From the NCBI GenBank assembly GCA_017547175.1, contig JAFYQI010000010.1, positions 1-64,000 of the forward strand: a DNA stretch of 64,000 nt, written 5' to 3'. The position numbers and the translations under genes are program-made. This stretch comes from Alistipes sp. (lineage in GTDB: Bacteria; Bacteroidota; Bacteroidia; Bacteroidales; Rikenellaceae). Of the stretch, positions 35,920-44,935 are shown piece after piece. Within the stretch, counting starts at the first letter, position 1. Each line of letters opens with the position of its first letter. Under the pieces are notes generated by a model, which saw only the letters and a program-made list of their open reading frames with translations, was not told where the DNA came from and did not search any database.

Positions 35920-37341
35920 TTACTCGCATCGTTCAACCGAGGCGTGTTGTTGATTATCGGGTTGCACAGGTGCTTGACGCAGTGCAGCGATCACCAAATC
36001 AGTAATCAACTCCTCACAAATGCGACCCTCGCGATACTCTAGACCCCGATAATTCTTGAAAGCGTAGTCTGAAATCGCTACGCGATACTCGCGTCCCTCA
36101 CGCAGCGTCGGAAAACGGACATCGACCGCCTCATCCTGCTCATTGACCAGGATCGTATAGGGGGTTGTCGAATGCAGATCGATGCGATGGCCCTCACGCG
36201 TCTCCTCGTTGTATTTCGTCACAAGCATCTTGCGCATTTGCGCAGGCGTCATACACATCTCGGCCACATGCGACGAGAAGGGCTCCAGATCATAGACCGC
36301 TGCCGTACCTACGCCACCACGCTCCAGCGAATCGAGACGCACTCCGCCAATGTGATAGAAGCCCACATCGGCCTTCGTCGGACGCTTCATCAACTCGACA
36401 AACCAATTGGCCAAGCCCACCTGGGTAGCCGTTTCGGTCAACTCACCAATCGGGCGGTTCAGTGCCTCGTCGGCATAGTAGCGCGCCACCGACTCGCTAC
36501 AGAGCGAATCGGGCGCATAGGAGGTCGTGAGGATATTTTCATAATCGACCGAAACGACCTTTTTACCCTTCAGACGAATGGTCGTGGCACCCACGTTGCG
36601 CACATCCTTATAGGTCTGTCCGACCTGTGTTCCGCACACCACCGTATCGAGGTATTCGTGCGTATGACCGCTAATAATCACATCGTAACGCGATTCGCGC
36701 GCCAGCAATTCGTAATCACGATCGTGGCCCATGTGCGAAAGAAGCACCAGCACATCCACCCGATCGCGCAGGGCGTCGGCAGCCTCGATGGCAGCCTGTT
36801 GCGGATCCGAAAAACGCAACCCGACATAGCTCGATTTATTACCAGCAGGCGTACCCTGACCTTCGTAGTTGGTCACCACACCTACCACACCGATTTTCAC
36901 CCCTCCTCGATTGACAATCGTGTAGGGGGCCACGGGCGAGAAGGTGGCCGTATCGCTCTCGACATTGGCACAAACCACCTCAAACACACAAAGCGAATCG
37001 AGCATCGCTCCTAAATGGGCTTGTCCGAAGTCAAACTCGTGGTTACCGAGCGCCACCACATCATAACCCAACTGATTCATCAGGTGGATGATCGGCTCTC
37101 CGTGATTCTCCACACGATCCACATAGGCATTGCCGGTCCAACGGTCACCCGCATCGACCAACAACACTCGATCCACCGTATCGCGACAGGCCTTGACAGC
37201 AGTCGTCAGGTGCGGAAAGCGTTGAATCTTACCATGCATATCGTTCGTTGAGAGGATCACCAAAGTCTGTTCACGACGGCTCCACTGCAGGGCCAACAGC
37301 ACCAGTATCACCAGCGCCAGGGTTCGCATGAGGTTTTTCAT
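35920..37341 (-). CDS. Bifunctional metallophosphatase/5'-nucleotidase (UshA-like)
   Basis: 473 residues with an N-terminal hydrophobic signal or anchor (residues ~5-19). The metallophosphoesterase motifs are all present: NDMHG, DAGDRWTG, GNHEFDFG, SHMGHD and SGHTHE. The C-terminal half is the 5'-nucleotidase substrate domain (FSSHVAEMCMT region). Such enzymes hydrolyse extracellular nucleotides to nucleosides in the periplasm. The divergent neighbour is a nucleoside kinase, which would rephosphorylate imported nucleosides; the pairing is suggestive. Confidence 0.92.
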   Translation of the reverse strand: MKNLMRTLALVILVLLALQWSRREQTLVILSTNDMHGKIQRFPHLTTAVKACRDTVDRVLLVDAGDRWTGNAYVDRVENHGEPIIHLMNQLGYDVVALGNHEFDFGQAHLGAMLDSLCVFEVVCANVESDTATFSPVAPYTIVNRGGVKIGVVGVVTNYEGQGTPAGNKSSYVGLRFSDPQQAAIEAADALRDRVDVLVLLSHMGHDRDYELLARESRYDVIISGHTHEYLDTVVCGTQVGQTYKDVRNVGATTIRLKGKKVVSVDYENILTTSYAPDSLCSESVARYYADEALNRPIGELTETATQVGLANWFVELMKRPTKADVGFYHIGGVRLDSLERGGVGTAAVYDLEPFSSHVAEMCMTPAQMRKMLVTKYNEETREGHRIDLHSTTPYTILVNEQDEAVDVRFPTLREGREYRVAISDYAFKNYRGLEYREGRICEELITDLVIAALRQAPVQPDNQQHASVERCE

Positions 37342-37425
37342 TCGTAATTTGTGTTTGTTAGGTTTATTCGTTTGGCAAAATTAAAAACATTTTCTAACTT
37401 TAGCCTACATTAAGTGCACGATTTC

Positions 37426-39099
37426 ATGAAGAAAGATTTGATTCGCGTCATCTGCGAGAACAACCAGGCGATTTGGCAGGTTCCATTCGGTACGCCCCTT
37501 GCAGCGTTGGCCACCCGTTTGGAGGAACAGCCCCACCCCGTTTTGGCCGCCATGGTCAACAACCGCATCAAGGAGCTCTCCTACCGCATTTACACGCCCG
37601 TTACGATTCGCTTTATCGACGCCACCTCGTTTGCCGGAATCCGCGTACTGCAACGCACGGCCTGGTTTATCCTCCAGATGGCCGCTGCACGCTGCTACCC
37701 CGATCGCAAGCTCTACATCCGTCACTCGATGGGTCAGAGCGGCTTCTATTGCGAGCTCGAGGGGTTGGAGCAACTCACCGCGACCGATGCCGAGCGGCTC
37801 TCTGATGAGATTCGGCGCATCACACAGGCCGACCTCTGCATCGAACGTGAAAAGTTGCGCACCGAGGAGGTCCGTGCGCGCTATGCAGAACGAGGCTTTG
37901 AGGATAAAATCGAACTGCTCGATAGTTGTCCCCGACTCTATAGTGACCTCTACACGATGGGCGACGAAATCGGCTACTTCTACGGGGCATTGGCTCCCTC
38001 ATCGGGCTACCTGAAGCACTTCTGCCTGCGCCCCTACCACAAGGGATTCTACATCGGTCTGCCGCTACGCACCAACCCCACAACGGTGTGTTGCGAACTC
38101 CATCAAGAGAAGATGGCCGACGTATTCAACGAATACCAATCGTGGGTCGATATGATGGGTATGCCCACCATCGGGGCCATCAACAGCCGCATCCGTAATG
38201 GCATGGCCGGTTCGATGATCAAAGTTGCCGAAGCGTTTCACGAACGTAAATTTGTCTGGATCGCCGACCAAATCTACGAAGCCAACCGCACCAAAGGGAC
38301 TCGATTGGTGCTGATCTCAGGGCCCTCGTCGAGCGGAAAGACCACCTCGTCGAAACGACTCAGCATCCAGCTCGGTGTGTTGGGGCTGAAACCGGTCATG
38401 CTCTCGCTCGACGACTACTTTGTCGATCGCGACAAAACACCACTTGACGAGTCGGGCGAATACGATTTTGAGGCTCTGGAGGCGATCGACCTCGATCTCT
38501 TCAACGACCATCTGCAACGCCTCATGCAGGGCGAGGCGGTCGAAATTCCGCGTTACGACTTCATCTCGGGACGTCGCCAATGGCACGAAAAGCCGCTCCA
38601 GCTGGACGACCGATCGGTGTTGGTCATCGAGGGAATTCATGGTCTGAATCCGCGCCTTACTCCCTCGATTCCCGACCACCAAAAGTTCCGCATCTATATC
38701 TCGTGTCTGACGTCGGTTGCCATGGATAACCTTTCACGCATCTCGACCACCGACAACCGCATGTTGCGTCGCTTGGTGCGTGACTACCGCATGCGTGGCG
38801 CCGATGCACTCTCGACCCTGCGTCGTTTTCCCTCTGTTCGACGGGGCGAGGAGCGACACATCTTCCCCTATCAAGAGGAGGCCGACGTGATGCTCAACTC
38901 ATCGCTCTTTTACGAGCTTTCGGTACTCAAGCCCTTTGCCGAGAAGATCCTACGCGAGGTCCCCGACACAGAGCCCGAATACAACGAGGCACACCGCATG
39001 CTCAAATTCCTCGATAATTTTGTACCCTGCCCCAACGATGAGATTCCACAAACCTCCGTATTACGCGAATTTATTGGAGGCAGCACATTCAAATATTAG
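37426..39099 (+). CDS. Nucleoside (uridine-like) kinase with threonyl-tRNA synthetase-like N-terminus
   Basis: 557 residues. The first ~290 residues resemble the TGS/second-additional domain of threonyl-tRNA synthetase (VPFGTPLAALATRLEE; YIRHSMGQSGFYCE) without a synthetase core. From residue ~299 comes a P-loop GPSSSGKTTSS and the uridine-kinase-like LSLDDYFVDRDKTPLDE. Members phosphorylate nucleosides; the job of the N-terminal domain is unknown. ATG 37426 is preferred to a GTG at 37414. A -7-like TAACTTTA lies about 30 nt upstream. Confidence 0.88.
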   Translation: MKKDLIRVICENNQAIWQVPFGTPLAALATRLEEQPHPVLAAMVNNRIKELSYRIYTPVTIRFIDATSFAGIRVLQRTAWFILQMAAARCYPDRKLYIRHSMGQSGFYCELEGLEQLTATDAERLSDEIRRITQADLCIEREKLRTEEVRARYAERGFEDKIELLDSCPRLYSDLYTMGDEIGYFYGALAPSSGYLKHFCLRPYHKGFYIGLPLRTNPTTVCCELHQEKMADVFNEYQSWVDMMGMPTIGAINSRIRNGMAGSMIKVAEAFHERKFVWIADQIYEANRTKGTRLVLISGPSSSGKTTSSKRLSIQLGVLGLKPVMLSLDDYFVDRDKTPLDESGEYDFEALEAIDLDLFNDHLQRLMQGEAVEIPRYDFISGRRQWHEKPLQLDDRSVLVIEGIHGLNPRLTPSIPDHQKFRIYISCLTSVAMDNLSRISTTDNRMLRRLVRDYRMRGADALSTLRRFPSVRRGEERHIFPYQEEADVMLNSSLFYELSVLKPFAEKILREVPDTEPEYNEAHRMLKFLDNFVPCPNDEIPQTSVLREFIGGSTFKY

Positions 39100-39109
39100 A
39101 AATTAAGTT

Positions 39110-39117
39110 TATCTTTG
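39110..39117 (+). promoter_or_regulatory. -7 box of gcvP
   Basis: TATCTTTG, leader about 40 nt; no clear -33 TTG. Confidence 0.5.
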
Positions 39118-39160
39118 TCGTAGAAACCATTGGTAACAACACATAAAACACACAACCATA

Positions 39161-41989
39161 ATGTTCGATCAATTTTCCACACGCCATATTGGCGTTACCA
39201 ATCCCGATGAGCTGCAAGCCATGCTCTCGGTTATCGGAGTTCAAAGTGTTGACGAGCTGATCCGTCAGGTTATTCCGCAGTCGATTCGACTGAAGAAGCC
39301 GCTTGCGCTCGCTCAGGGTATGAGCGAGTATGAGTTCGCGACCCACATTCGTACGCTGGCCGAGCGCAATCGTCAGCTGCGTTCGTTTATCGGTATGGGC
39401 TACTACCCCTCGGCCGTACCGGCTGCCGTTACGCGTAACGTGTTCGAGAATCCGGCTTGGTACACCTCCTACACCCCCTATCAGGCCGAGATCTCGCAAG
39501 GTCGCCTGGAGGCGCTGCTGAACTACCAGACCGCCATCATCTCGCTGACAGGCATGGAGATTGCCAACTGCTCGCTCCTCGATGAGGCTACGGCAACTGC
39601 TGAGGCCATGTTGATGATGTTTGCCCTGCGCTCGCGCGAGGCGATCAAGGAGGGACGCAACCAACTCTTCGTCGATCGCAACATCTTCCCGCAGACGCTC
39701 GATGTGCTTTTGACACGCAGCGAGCCCTTCGGCATCGAACTGATCGTCGATGATTGGGACGAATACGAATACTCGGGCAAGGAGTTTGGTGCCATCGTTC
39801 AATATCCGGCGGCAGACGGTAAGGTCTGCGATTATGCCGATTTCACCGCCAAAGCACACGAGAAGGGCATTTTGGTAACGGCCGTTGCCGACCTGCTCTC
39901 GCTTGCGCTGCTGAAGGCTCCGGGTGAGTGGGGCGCAGATATCGTGACCGGCTCGACCCAGCGTCTGGGTACCCCGATGGGCTTCGGTGGTCCGCACGCC
40001 GGCTACATGGCAACGCGTGAAGCCTACAAACGCAACCTCCCGGGACGTATCATCGGTGTTTCGATCGATCGTCTGGGCAAGAAGGCATTGCGTATGGCCC
40101 TTCAGATGCGCGAGCAGCACATCAAGCGTGAGCGTGCCACCTCGAACATCTGTACGGCTTCGGCCCTGATGGCCTCGATGGTAGGTTTCTACTGCATCTA
40201 CAACGGTCCCGAGGGTCTGAAGCGTGCCGCTACGACCGCCCACCGCGCTGCTTGCAACGCTGCGGCTGCGCTCAAGGCCATGGGCTACAAATTGACCAAC
40301 GAGAACTTCTTCGACACGCTCGACGTGGAGGCCGAAGCATCGGTGATCCAATCGATTGCCCTCGAGGAGGGAATCAACTTCTACTACCCGGGCGATGAGC
40401 GCGTACGCCTCTCGTTCGACGAGGTGACCACCGACGAGGAGATCGAGGCCGTCATCCGCATCTTTGCGACGGCTCAGGGCAAGAAGCCGAAGAGCGTCAA
40501 GAGCGATGCTCCGACCACCATACCCGAGACCTTGGTACGTACGTCGGCCTACTTGGCGGAGCCTATTTTCAACCGCTATCGTTCGGAGAGCGCCCTGATG
40601 CGCTACATCAAGAAACTTGAGCACCGCGATATTTCGCTGGCCGACTCGATGATCTCGCTCGGCTCATGCACGATGAAGCTCAACGCTGCCGCCATCATGC
40701 AGCCGCTGTCACTGGCCGGTTTCCAGAATATCCACCCCTTTGCCCCTGCCGATCAGACGGAGGGCTACACGGAGCTGATCTCGCAGTTGGAACACGATCT
40801 GGCTACCATCACGGGCTTTGCAGCCTGCTCATTGCAACCCAACTCGGGTGCTGCAGGTGAGTATGCCGGTCTGATGGTGATCCGCGCCTACCACCAGAGC
40901 CGTGGCCAGGGCTACCGCAACATTGTGCTGATTCCCGCTTCGGCCCACGGTACGAACCCCGCATCGGCTGCCATGGCCGGCATGAAGATCGTCACCGTTG
41001 CCTGCGATACAAACGGCAATATCGACGTAGAGGATCTGAAGAAGAAGGCCGAGGAGCATGCTTCGGAATTGTGCGGTCTGATGGTGACCTACCCCTCGAC
41101 GCACGGTGTATTCGAGAGCGGTATCCGCGAGATTGTCGATGCCGTACACGACGCCGGCGGTATGGTCTATATGGACGGTGCCAACATGAACGCCCAGGTA
41201 GGTCTGACGAATCCGGGCTATATCGGTGCTGATGTCTGCCACCTCAACCTGCACAAGACCTTTGCCATGCCTCACGGCGGTGGCGGTCCGGGTGTTGGTC
41301 CGATCTGCGTAGTGGAGGCACTCAAGCCCTTCCTCCCCTCGCATCCGATTGTCGCAACGGGCGGCGAAGAGGGTATCACGGCTGTTTCTTCGTCACCGTG
41401 GGGCTCTGCTCTGCTGCTCCCGATCACGTACGGATATATCAAGATGCTCGGCGAAGAGGGTCTGAGAAAGGCTACCGAGATGGCCATCGTCAATGCCAAC
41501 TACATGGCTTCGGCCCTCAAGGAGGAGTACCGCACTTACTACACAGGCCAAACGGGTCGTGTAGCACACGAGATGATTCTCGATCTGACCAACTTCAAGA
41601 AGGACTACAACATCGACTGCGGCGACATCGCGCACCGCTTGATGGACTATGGCTTCCACGCCCCGACCCTCTCGTTCCCCGTACATGAGACGCTGATGGT
41701 CGAGCCTACGGAGTCGGAGCCGAAGGAGGAGATGGACCGCTTCATCGAGACGATGATCCGCATCAAGCGCGAGTGCGAGGCTGCTGCGGAGGCAGGATCG
41801 GAGGACAACGTGGTGAAGATGGCTCCCCACACGGCTGCCGAGCTGTGCGGCGAGTGGTCGCACCCCTACACGCGCGAGGAGGCTGCCTTCCCGCTCGTGT
41901 GGGTACGCGAGTCGAAATTCTTCCCCTACGTATCGAAGATCGACAACGGCTACGGTGACCGCAACCTCTGCTGCGTAAATCAGGAGTAG
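39161..41989 (+). CDS. gcvP: Glycine dehydrogenase (decarboxylating), P protein
   Basis: 942 residues, single-chain form fusing the N- and C-terminal halves. It decarboxylates glycine with pyridoxal phosphate and passes the aminomethyl group to the H protein lipoyl arm. The PLP lysine lies in HLNLHKTFAMPHGGGGPG (around residue 695), with the N-terminal half carrying STQRLGTPMGFGGPH. GcvT and GcvH are not in this window. No glycine riboswitch was seen in the 60-nt leader. Confidence 0.96.
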   Translation: MFDQFSTRHIGVTNPDELQAMLSVIGVQSVDELIRQVIPQSIRLKKPLALAQGMSEYEFATHIRTLAERNRQLRSFIGMGYYPSAVPAAVTRNVFENPAWYTSYTPYQAEISQGRLEALLNYQTAIISLTGMEIANCSLLDEATATAEAMLMMFALRSREAIKEGRNQLFVDRNIFPQTLDVLLTRSEPFGIELIVDDWDEYEYSGKEFGAIVQYPAADGKVCDYADFTAKAHEKGILVTAVADLLSLALLKAPGEWGADIVTGSTQRLGTPMGFGGPHAGYMATREAYKRNLPGRIIGVSIDRLGKKALRMALQMREQHIKRERATSNICTASALMASMVGFYCIYNGPEGLKRAATTAHRAACNAAAALKAMGYKLTNENFFDTLDVEAEASVIQSIALEEGINFYYPGDERVRLSFDEVTTDEEIEAVIRIFATAQGKKPKSVKSDAPTTIPETLVRTSAYLAEPIFNRYRSESALMRYIKKLEHRDISLADSMISLGSCTMKLNAAAIMQPLSLAGFQNIHPFAPADQTEGYTELISQLEHDLATITGFAACSLQPNSGAAGEYAGLMVIRAYHQSRGQGYRNIVLIPASAHGTNPASAAMAGMKIVTVACDTNGNIDVEDLKKKAEEHASELCGLMVTYPSTHGVFESGIREIVDAVHDAGGMVYMDGANMNAQVGLTNPGYIGADVCHLNLHKTFAMPHGGGGPGVGPICVVEALKPFLPSHPIVATGGEEGITAVSSSPWGSALLLPITYGYIKMLGEEGLRKATEMAIVNANYMASALKEEYRTYYTGQTGRVAHEMILDLTNFKKDYNIDCGDIAHRLMDYGFHAPTLSFPVHETLMVEPTESEPKEEMDRFIETMIRIKRECEAAAEAGSEDNVVKMAPHTAAELCGEWSHPYTREEAAFPLVWVRESKFFPYVSKIDNGYGDRNLCCVNQE

Positions 41990-42012
41990 CGGTTGTTCGC
42001 TAAACACCAAAA

Positions 42013-42053
42013 GAGATTCCGTCGGGCGAAGACGCCTGTCGGAATCTTTTTTT
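42013..42053 (+). terminator. gcvP terminator
   Basis: Stem AGATTCCG(T)CGGGCG / CGCCTG(T)CGGAATCT with AAGA loop and T7 tail. Confidence 0.9.
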
Positions 42054-42085
42054 ATGCTTACGCCTATGGATCAGATCGCCCTACC

Positions 42086-42142
42086 ATGAAAAAAGGCGCG
42101 GATGGGCCGGCTAAGAGCCGAACTTTTGTTTTGAGGGAGTAA
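42086..42142 (+). other. Possible 18-codon ORF, extendable through one stop
   Basis: ATG at 42086 opens MKKGADGPAKSRTFVLRE and a TAA at 42140. Reading on in the same frame gives 15 more sense codons (ISSYYNTINLITEPR) before a second TAA at 42188, inside the hairpin at 42181. It could be a decayed small gene or chance. It lies in the 326-bp gap between gcvP and purB. Confidence 0.25.
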
Positions 42143-42180
42143 ATCTCTTCTTACTACAATACTATCAATCTCATCACAGA

Positions 42181-42203
42181 GCCCCGCTAAGAGCGGGGTT
42201 TTA
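42181..42203 (+). terminator. Hairpin terminator-like element
   Basis: Stem GCCCCGCT/AGCGGGGT followed by TTTT, 6 bp before the palindromic repeat at 42209. Confidence 0.6.
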
Positions 42204-42208
42204 GTGGA

Positions 42209-42315
42209 GCAGATTTTGGTATGAACGCAGTTCGGGCCGAATGGGACGTACGTTCAGTACTACCCATTCGGCCCGAGCAAGAGAAGGACAAAATATGCCC
42301 TATAAAATCGAAAAA
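42209..42315 (+). repeat. Palindromic repeat with conserved tail, copy 2
   Basis: Outer arms GCAGATTTTGG and CAAAATATGC, inner arms TTCGGGCCGAATGGG / CCCATTCGGCCCGA around ACGTACGTTCAGTACTA, then the tail CCTATAAAATCGAAAAA, which abuts the purB stop codon. Same architecture and tail as 29965-30068; the arm sequences differ but stay complementary, which points to selection for the fold. Confidence 0.75.
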
Positions 42316-43665
42316 CTATCTGCGGAAGACACCCGTATAGGTCGCAGGCGAAAGAGCTCGCAACTCCTCCTTGACGCTTTCACCTACATTCAAGGTCTCG
42401 ATAAACTCCTTGATCGACTTTTCGGTAATCTGCGCATTGGTACGCGTAAGTGCCTTCAGCGCCTCGTAGGGCTTCGGATAACCCTCACGACGCAAGATAG
42501 TCTGAATACCCTCGGCAACTACAGCCCAGTTCTCCTCCAGGTCACGGTTCAGGGCAGCCTCGTTGAGCAGCACCTTATTCAAGCCCTTCATGAGCGACTT
42601 GAGGGCGATGAGCGTGTGGGCCATGGGCACACCGACGTTGCGCAATACGGTCGAGTCGGTCAGGTCACGCTGCAGGCGCGAAATGGGGAGCTTGCGCGAA
42701 AGGAACTCATAAACGGCAATCGCCATACCAAGGTTACCCTCGGCATTCTCGAAGTCGATCGGGTTGACCTTGTGGGGCATGGCGCTCGAGCCTACCTCAC
42801 CTGCCTTGATCTGCTGTTTGAAGTACTCCGACGAGATGTACATCCACATATCGCGTGCCAGGTCGATCAAGATGGTCGAGATGCGCTTCAGCGCGTCGAA
42901 CATCGCGGCCAAGTTGTCGTAGTGCTCGATCTGCGTCGTGTACTGCGAGCGGCTCAAGCCGAGCTTCTCGCCGACAAACATATTGGCAAAAGCCACCCAA
43001 TCCAGGGCGGGATAGGCTGCATGGTGAGCATTCATATTACCCGTTGCACCACCAAACTTGGCAGGTACAGGGACCTCTTTGAGTTGGGCGATCTGCTTCT
43101 CCAGACGCTCCACATAGACCATAAACTCTTTACCGAGTACCGTGGGCGAGGCGGGCTGACCGTGCGTACGCGCCAGCATCGGGATCGACATCCACTCCTC
43201 GGCCATCGCACGGACCTTGGCGACAACCTCCTCAAAGGCGGGGTAGAGTACCTCCTCAAGGGCCTCCTTCATCGACAGGGGCACAGCCGTGTTGTTGATA
43301 TCCTGCGACGTAAGACCAAAGTGGACAAACTCCTTATAGGCCTCCAGACCGATCTGATCCATCTTCTCCTTGAGGATGTACTCGATGGCCTTCACATCGT
43401 GGTTGGTCACCGACTCGATCTCCTTCACGCGCTCGGCCGAGGCGGGCGAAAAATCGAGATAGAGCGAGCGCAGTGCGGCATAGGCCGACTTATCGACACC
43501 TGCCAACTGCGGCAACGGAAGTTCGCACAAGGCGATGAAATATTCAACCTCGACACGGATACGGTAACGGATCAGTGCCTGCTCGGAGAAATAGTCGGCT
43601 AGACGCTCCGTCACGCGACGGTAGCGGCCATCAATCGGGGAGATTGCAGTTAGGGGAGTAAACAT
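42316..43665 (-). CDS. purB: Adenylosuccinate lyase
   Basis: 449 residues, cytoplasmic tetramer of the fumarase/aspartase superfamily. It releases fumarate from SAICAR and from adenylosuccinate in purine synthesis. The superfamily signature SSAMPHKVNPIDFE is intact near residue 290, with THGQPASPT upstream. ATG 43665 (MFTPLTAISPIDGRYR) is chosen; 20 further codons upstream overlap the -7 box at 43696 and look non-coding. The palindromic repeat begins right after its stop. Confidence 0.95.
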   Translation of the reverse strand: MFTPLTAISPIDGRYRRVTERLADYFSEQALIRYRIRVEVEYFIALCELPLPQLAGVDKSAYAALRSLYLDFSPASAERVKEIESVTNHDVKAIEYILKEKMDQIGLEAYKEFVHFGLTSQDINNTAVPLSMKEALEEVLYPAFEEVVAKVRAMAEEWMSIPMLARTHGQPASPTVLGKEFMVYVERLEKQIAQLKEVPVPAKFGGATGNMNAHHAAYPALDWVAFANMFVGEKLGLSRSQYTTQIEHYDNLAAMFDALKRISTILIDLARDMWMYISSEYFKQQIKAGEVGSSAMPHKVNPIDFENAEGNLGMAIAVYEFLSRKLPISRLQRDLTDSTVLRNVGVPMAHTLIALKSLMKGLNKVLLNEAALNRDLEENWAVVAEGIQTILRREGYPKPYEALKALTRTNAQITEKSIKEFIETLNVGESVKEELRALSPATYTGVFRR

Positions 43666-43695
43666 ATACGGATGATTGTTGTTTGTTTTCGGCAC

Positions 43696-43703
43696 CAAAT
43701 TTA
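43696..43703 (-). promoter_or_regulatory. -7 box of purB
   Basis: Minus strand TAAATTTG, about 30 nt before the ATG at 43665. Confidence 0.5.
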
Positions 43704-43712
43704 CGACAAATA

Positions 43713-43742
43713 TTGAAAAAAGCATAATTTTCGTTACCTTTG
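43713..43742 (+). promoter_or_regulatory. Promoter of the DUF4834-mlaEF operon
   Basis: TTG (43713-43715), 19 nt, TACCTTTG (43735-43742). Four nt later an ATG opens a 5-codon ORF. Confidence 0.7.
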
Positions 43743-43746
43743 TAAC

Positions 43747-43764
43747 ATGGAAAAGGATTCCTAA
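43747..43764 (+). other. Five-codon upstream ORF (MEKDS, stop)
   Basis: ATG GAA AAG GAT TCC TAA lies 4 nt after the -7 box and ends 9 nt before the ATG at 43774. It could be translated as the first ORF of a leaderless transcript and influence the operon, or be chance. Confidence 0.3.
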
Positions 43765-43773
43765 AGGTAAAAA

Positions 43774-44187
43774 ATGATGAACTATTTGAATGCATTATTC
43801 GACTCGCTGATCGGTTTCGTCCGTCGAAATCCGATTTTGGTGCTCGTGATTGTCCTCTTGGCCTTCACAGCTCCTGCTGTATTGCGCGGTCTTGCTACAC
43901 TTATATTATATATTATCCTTGGATTGGTCATCTTCGCAGTCGTTCTGCTCATCGCCCTGCGTTGGCGCATCTACAAGGTGCAACAGCAGGTACGCGACCA
44001 ATTCGGGAAACAACAACAGCAACACTATCAGCAGGGGTTCAACCCCTTCGGGCAGCAACGCCAACAACAGACTCCACCCCGCACCGACGAGGGCGAAGTG
44101 ACCGTCAGCAAGACAACTGCCACCCCCGAGAAGCGCATCTCGAAGGATGTGGGTGATTATGTAGAGTTCGAGGAGACTAAAGAGTAA
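43774..44187 (+). CDS. DUF4834 family membrane protein
   Basis: 137 residues. Two adjacent hydrophobic helices (residues ~20-63), then a Gln-rich linker (GKQQQQHYQQGFNPFGQQRQQ) and a conserved acidic end EGEVTV...EKRISKDVGDYVEFEE, typical of DUF4834 in Bacteroidetes. Function unknown. Its position 4 bp ahead of the lipid ABC permease suggests a link to that transporter or simply shared transcription. Confidence 0.75.
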   Translation: MMNYLNALFDSLIGFVRRNPILVLVIVLLAFTAPAVLRGLATLILYIILGLVIFAVVLLIALRWRIYKVQQQVRDQFGKQQQQHYQQGFNPFGQQRQQQTPPRTDEGEVTVSKTTATPEKRISKDVGDYVEFEETKE

Positions 44188-44191
44188 AGTC

Positions 44192-44935
44192 ATGCTGAAG
44201 GTGTTTGAAGAGATTGGTCGCTATTTCATCTTGATGGGAAAGGTCTTTTCCCGTCCCGAGAAGATGGCGATCTACCGTCGCCGCATCGTCTATGAGATGG
44301 AGGCCATCGGTATCGATTCGATCGGTCTTACGGCCATCATCTCGATCTTCATCGGTGCCGTGATCACTCTCCAGATGTGTATCAACCTCGAATCGCCCTT
44401 TATTCCCGAGTCGCTGATCGGTTACGCTACGCGTGAGACGATGATTCTGGAGTTCTCCTCCACGGTCGTTGCGCTGATCCTCTCGGGTAAGGTCGGCTCG
44501 GCCATCGCCTCCGAGATCGGTACCATGCGCATTACCGAGCAGATTGATGCACTGGAGATTATGGGTGTCAATTCGGCCTCATACCTCATCCTGCCGAAGA
44601 TTGTGGCAGCCGTCTGCTTCTTCCCGTTGCTTACGATCCTCTCGATTGGCGTGGGTATCGTGGGCGGTTACCTGATCTCGATGGCTACGGGCATTATGAT
44701 TCCGGCCAACTACGTCGAGGGTCTTTTCCTGGACTTCCGCCCCTACTCGATCACCTACTCGCTGATCAAATCGGCCGTCTTTGCCTACATCATCACCTCG
44801 GTTTCGGCCTTCTTTGGCTACTACGCCAAGGGCAACTCGCTCGAGGTGGGTAAGGCTTCGACGCGTGCCGTGGTGGTAGGATCGGTCGTAATTATGATTT
44901 TCAACCTGATTCTGACCCAAATTCTCTTGATATGA
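44192..44935 (+). CDS. mlaE: MlaE-family ABC transporter permease
   Basis: 247 residues, about five transmembrane helices, MlaE/YrbE fold. The conserved ESPFIPESLIGYATRETMILEFSSTVVALILSGKVGSAIASEIGTM core (shown by its ends ESLIGYATRE and GKVGSAIASE) is diagnostic. With the next gene it forms the inner membrane part of a phospholipid transporter between inner and outer membranes. The ATPase gene overlaps by 4 bp (ATGA). An MCE-domain partner (mlaD) is not present here. Confidence 0.9.
   Translation: MLKVFEEIGRYFILMGKVFSRPEKMAIYRRRIVYEMEAIGIDSIGLTAIISIFIGAVITLQMCINLESPFIPESLIGYATRETMILEFSSTVVALILSGKVGSAIASEIGTMRITEQIDALEIMGVNSASYLILPKIVAAVCFFPLLTILSIGVGIVGGYLISMATGIMIPANYVEGLFLDFRPYSITYSLIKSAVFAYIITSVSAFFGYYAKGNSLEVGKASTRAVVVGSVVIMIFNLILTQILLI

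Noticed and set aside
39089..40624. 511-codon minus-strand frame opposite gcvP
   Set aside because: Same effect; translation resembles no family and gcvP is complete on the plus strand.
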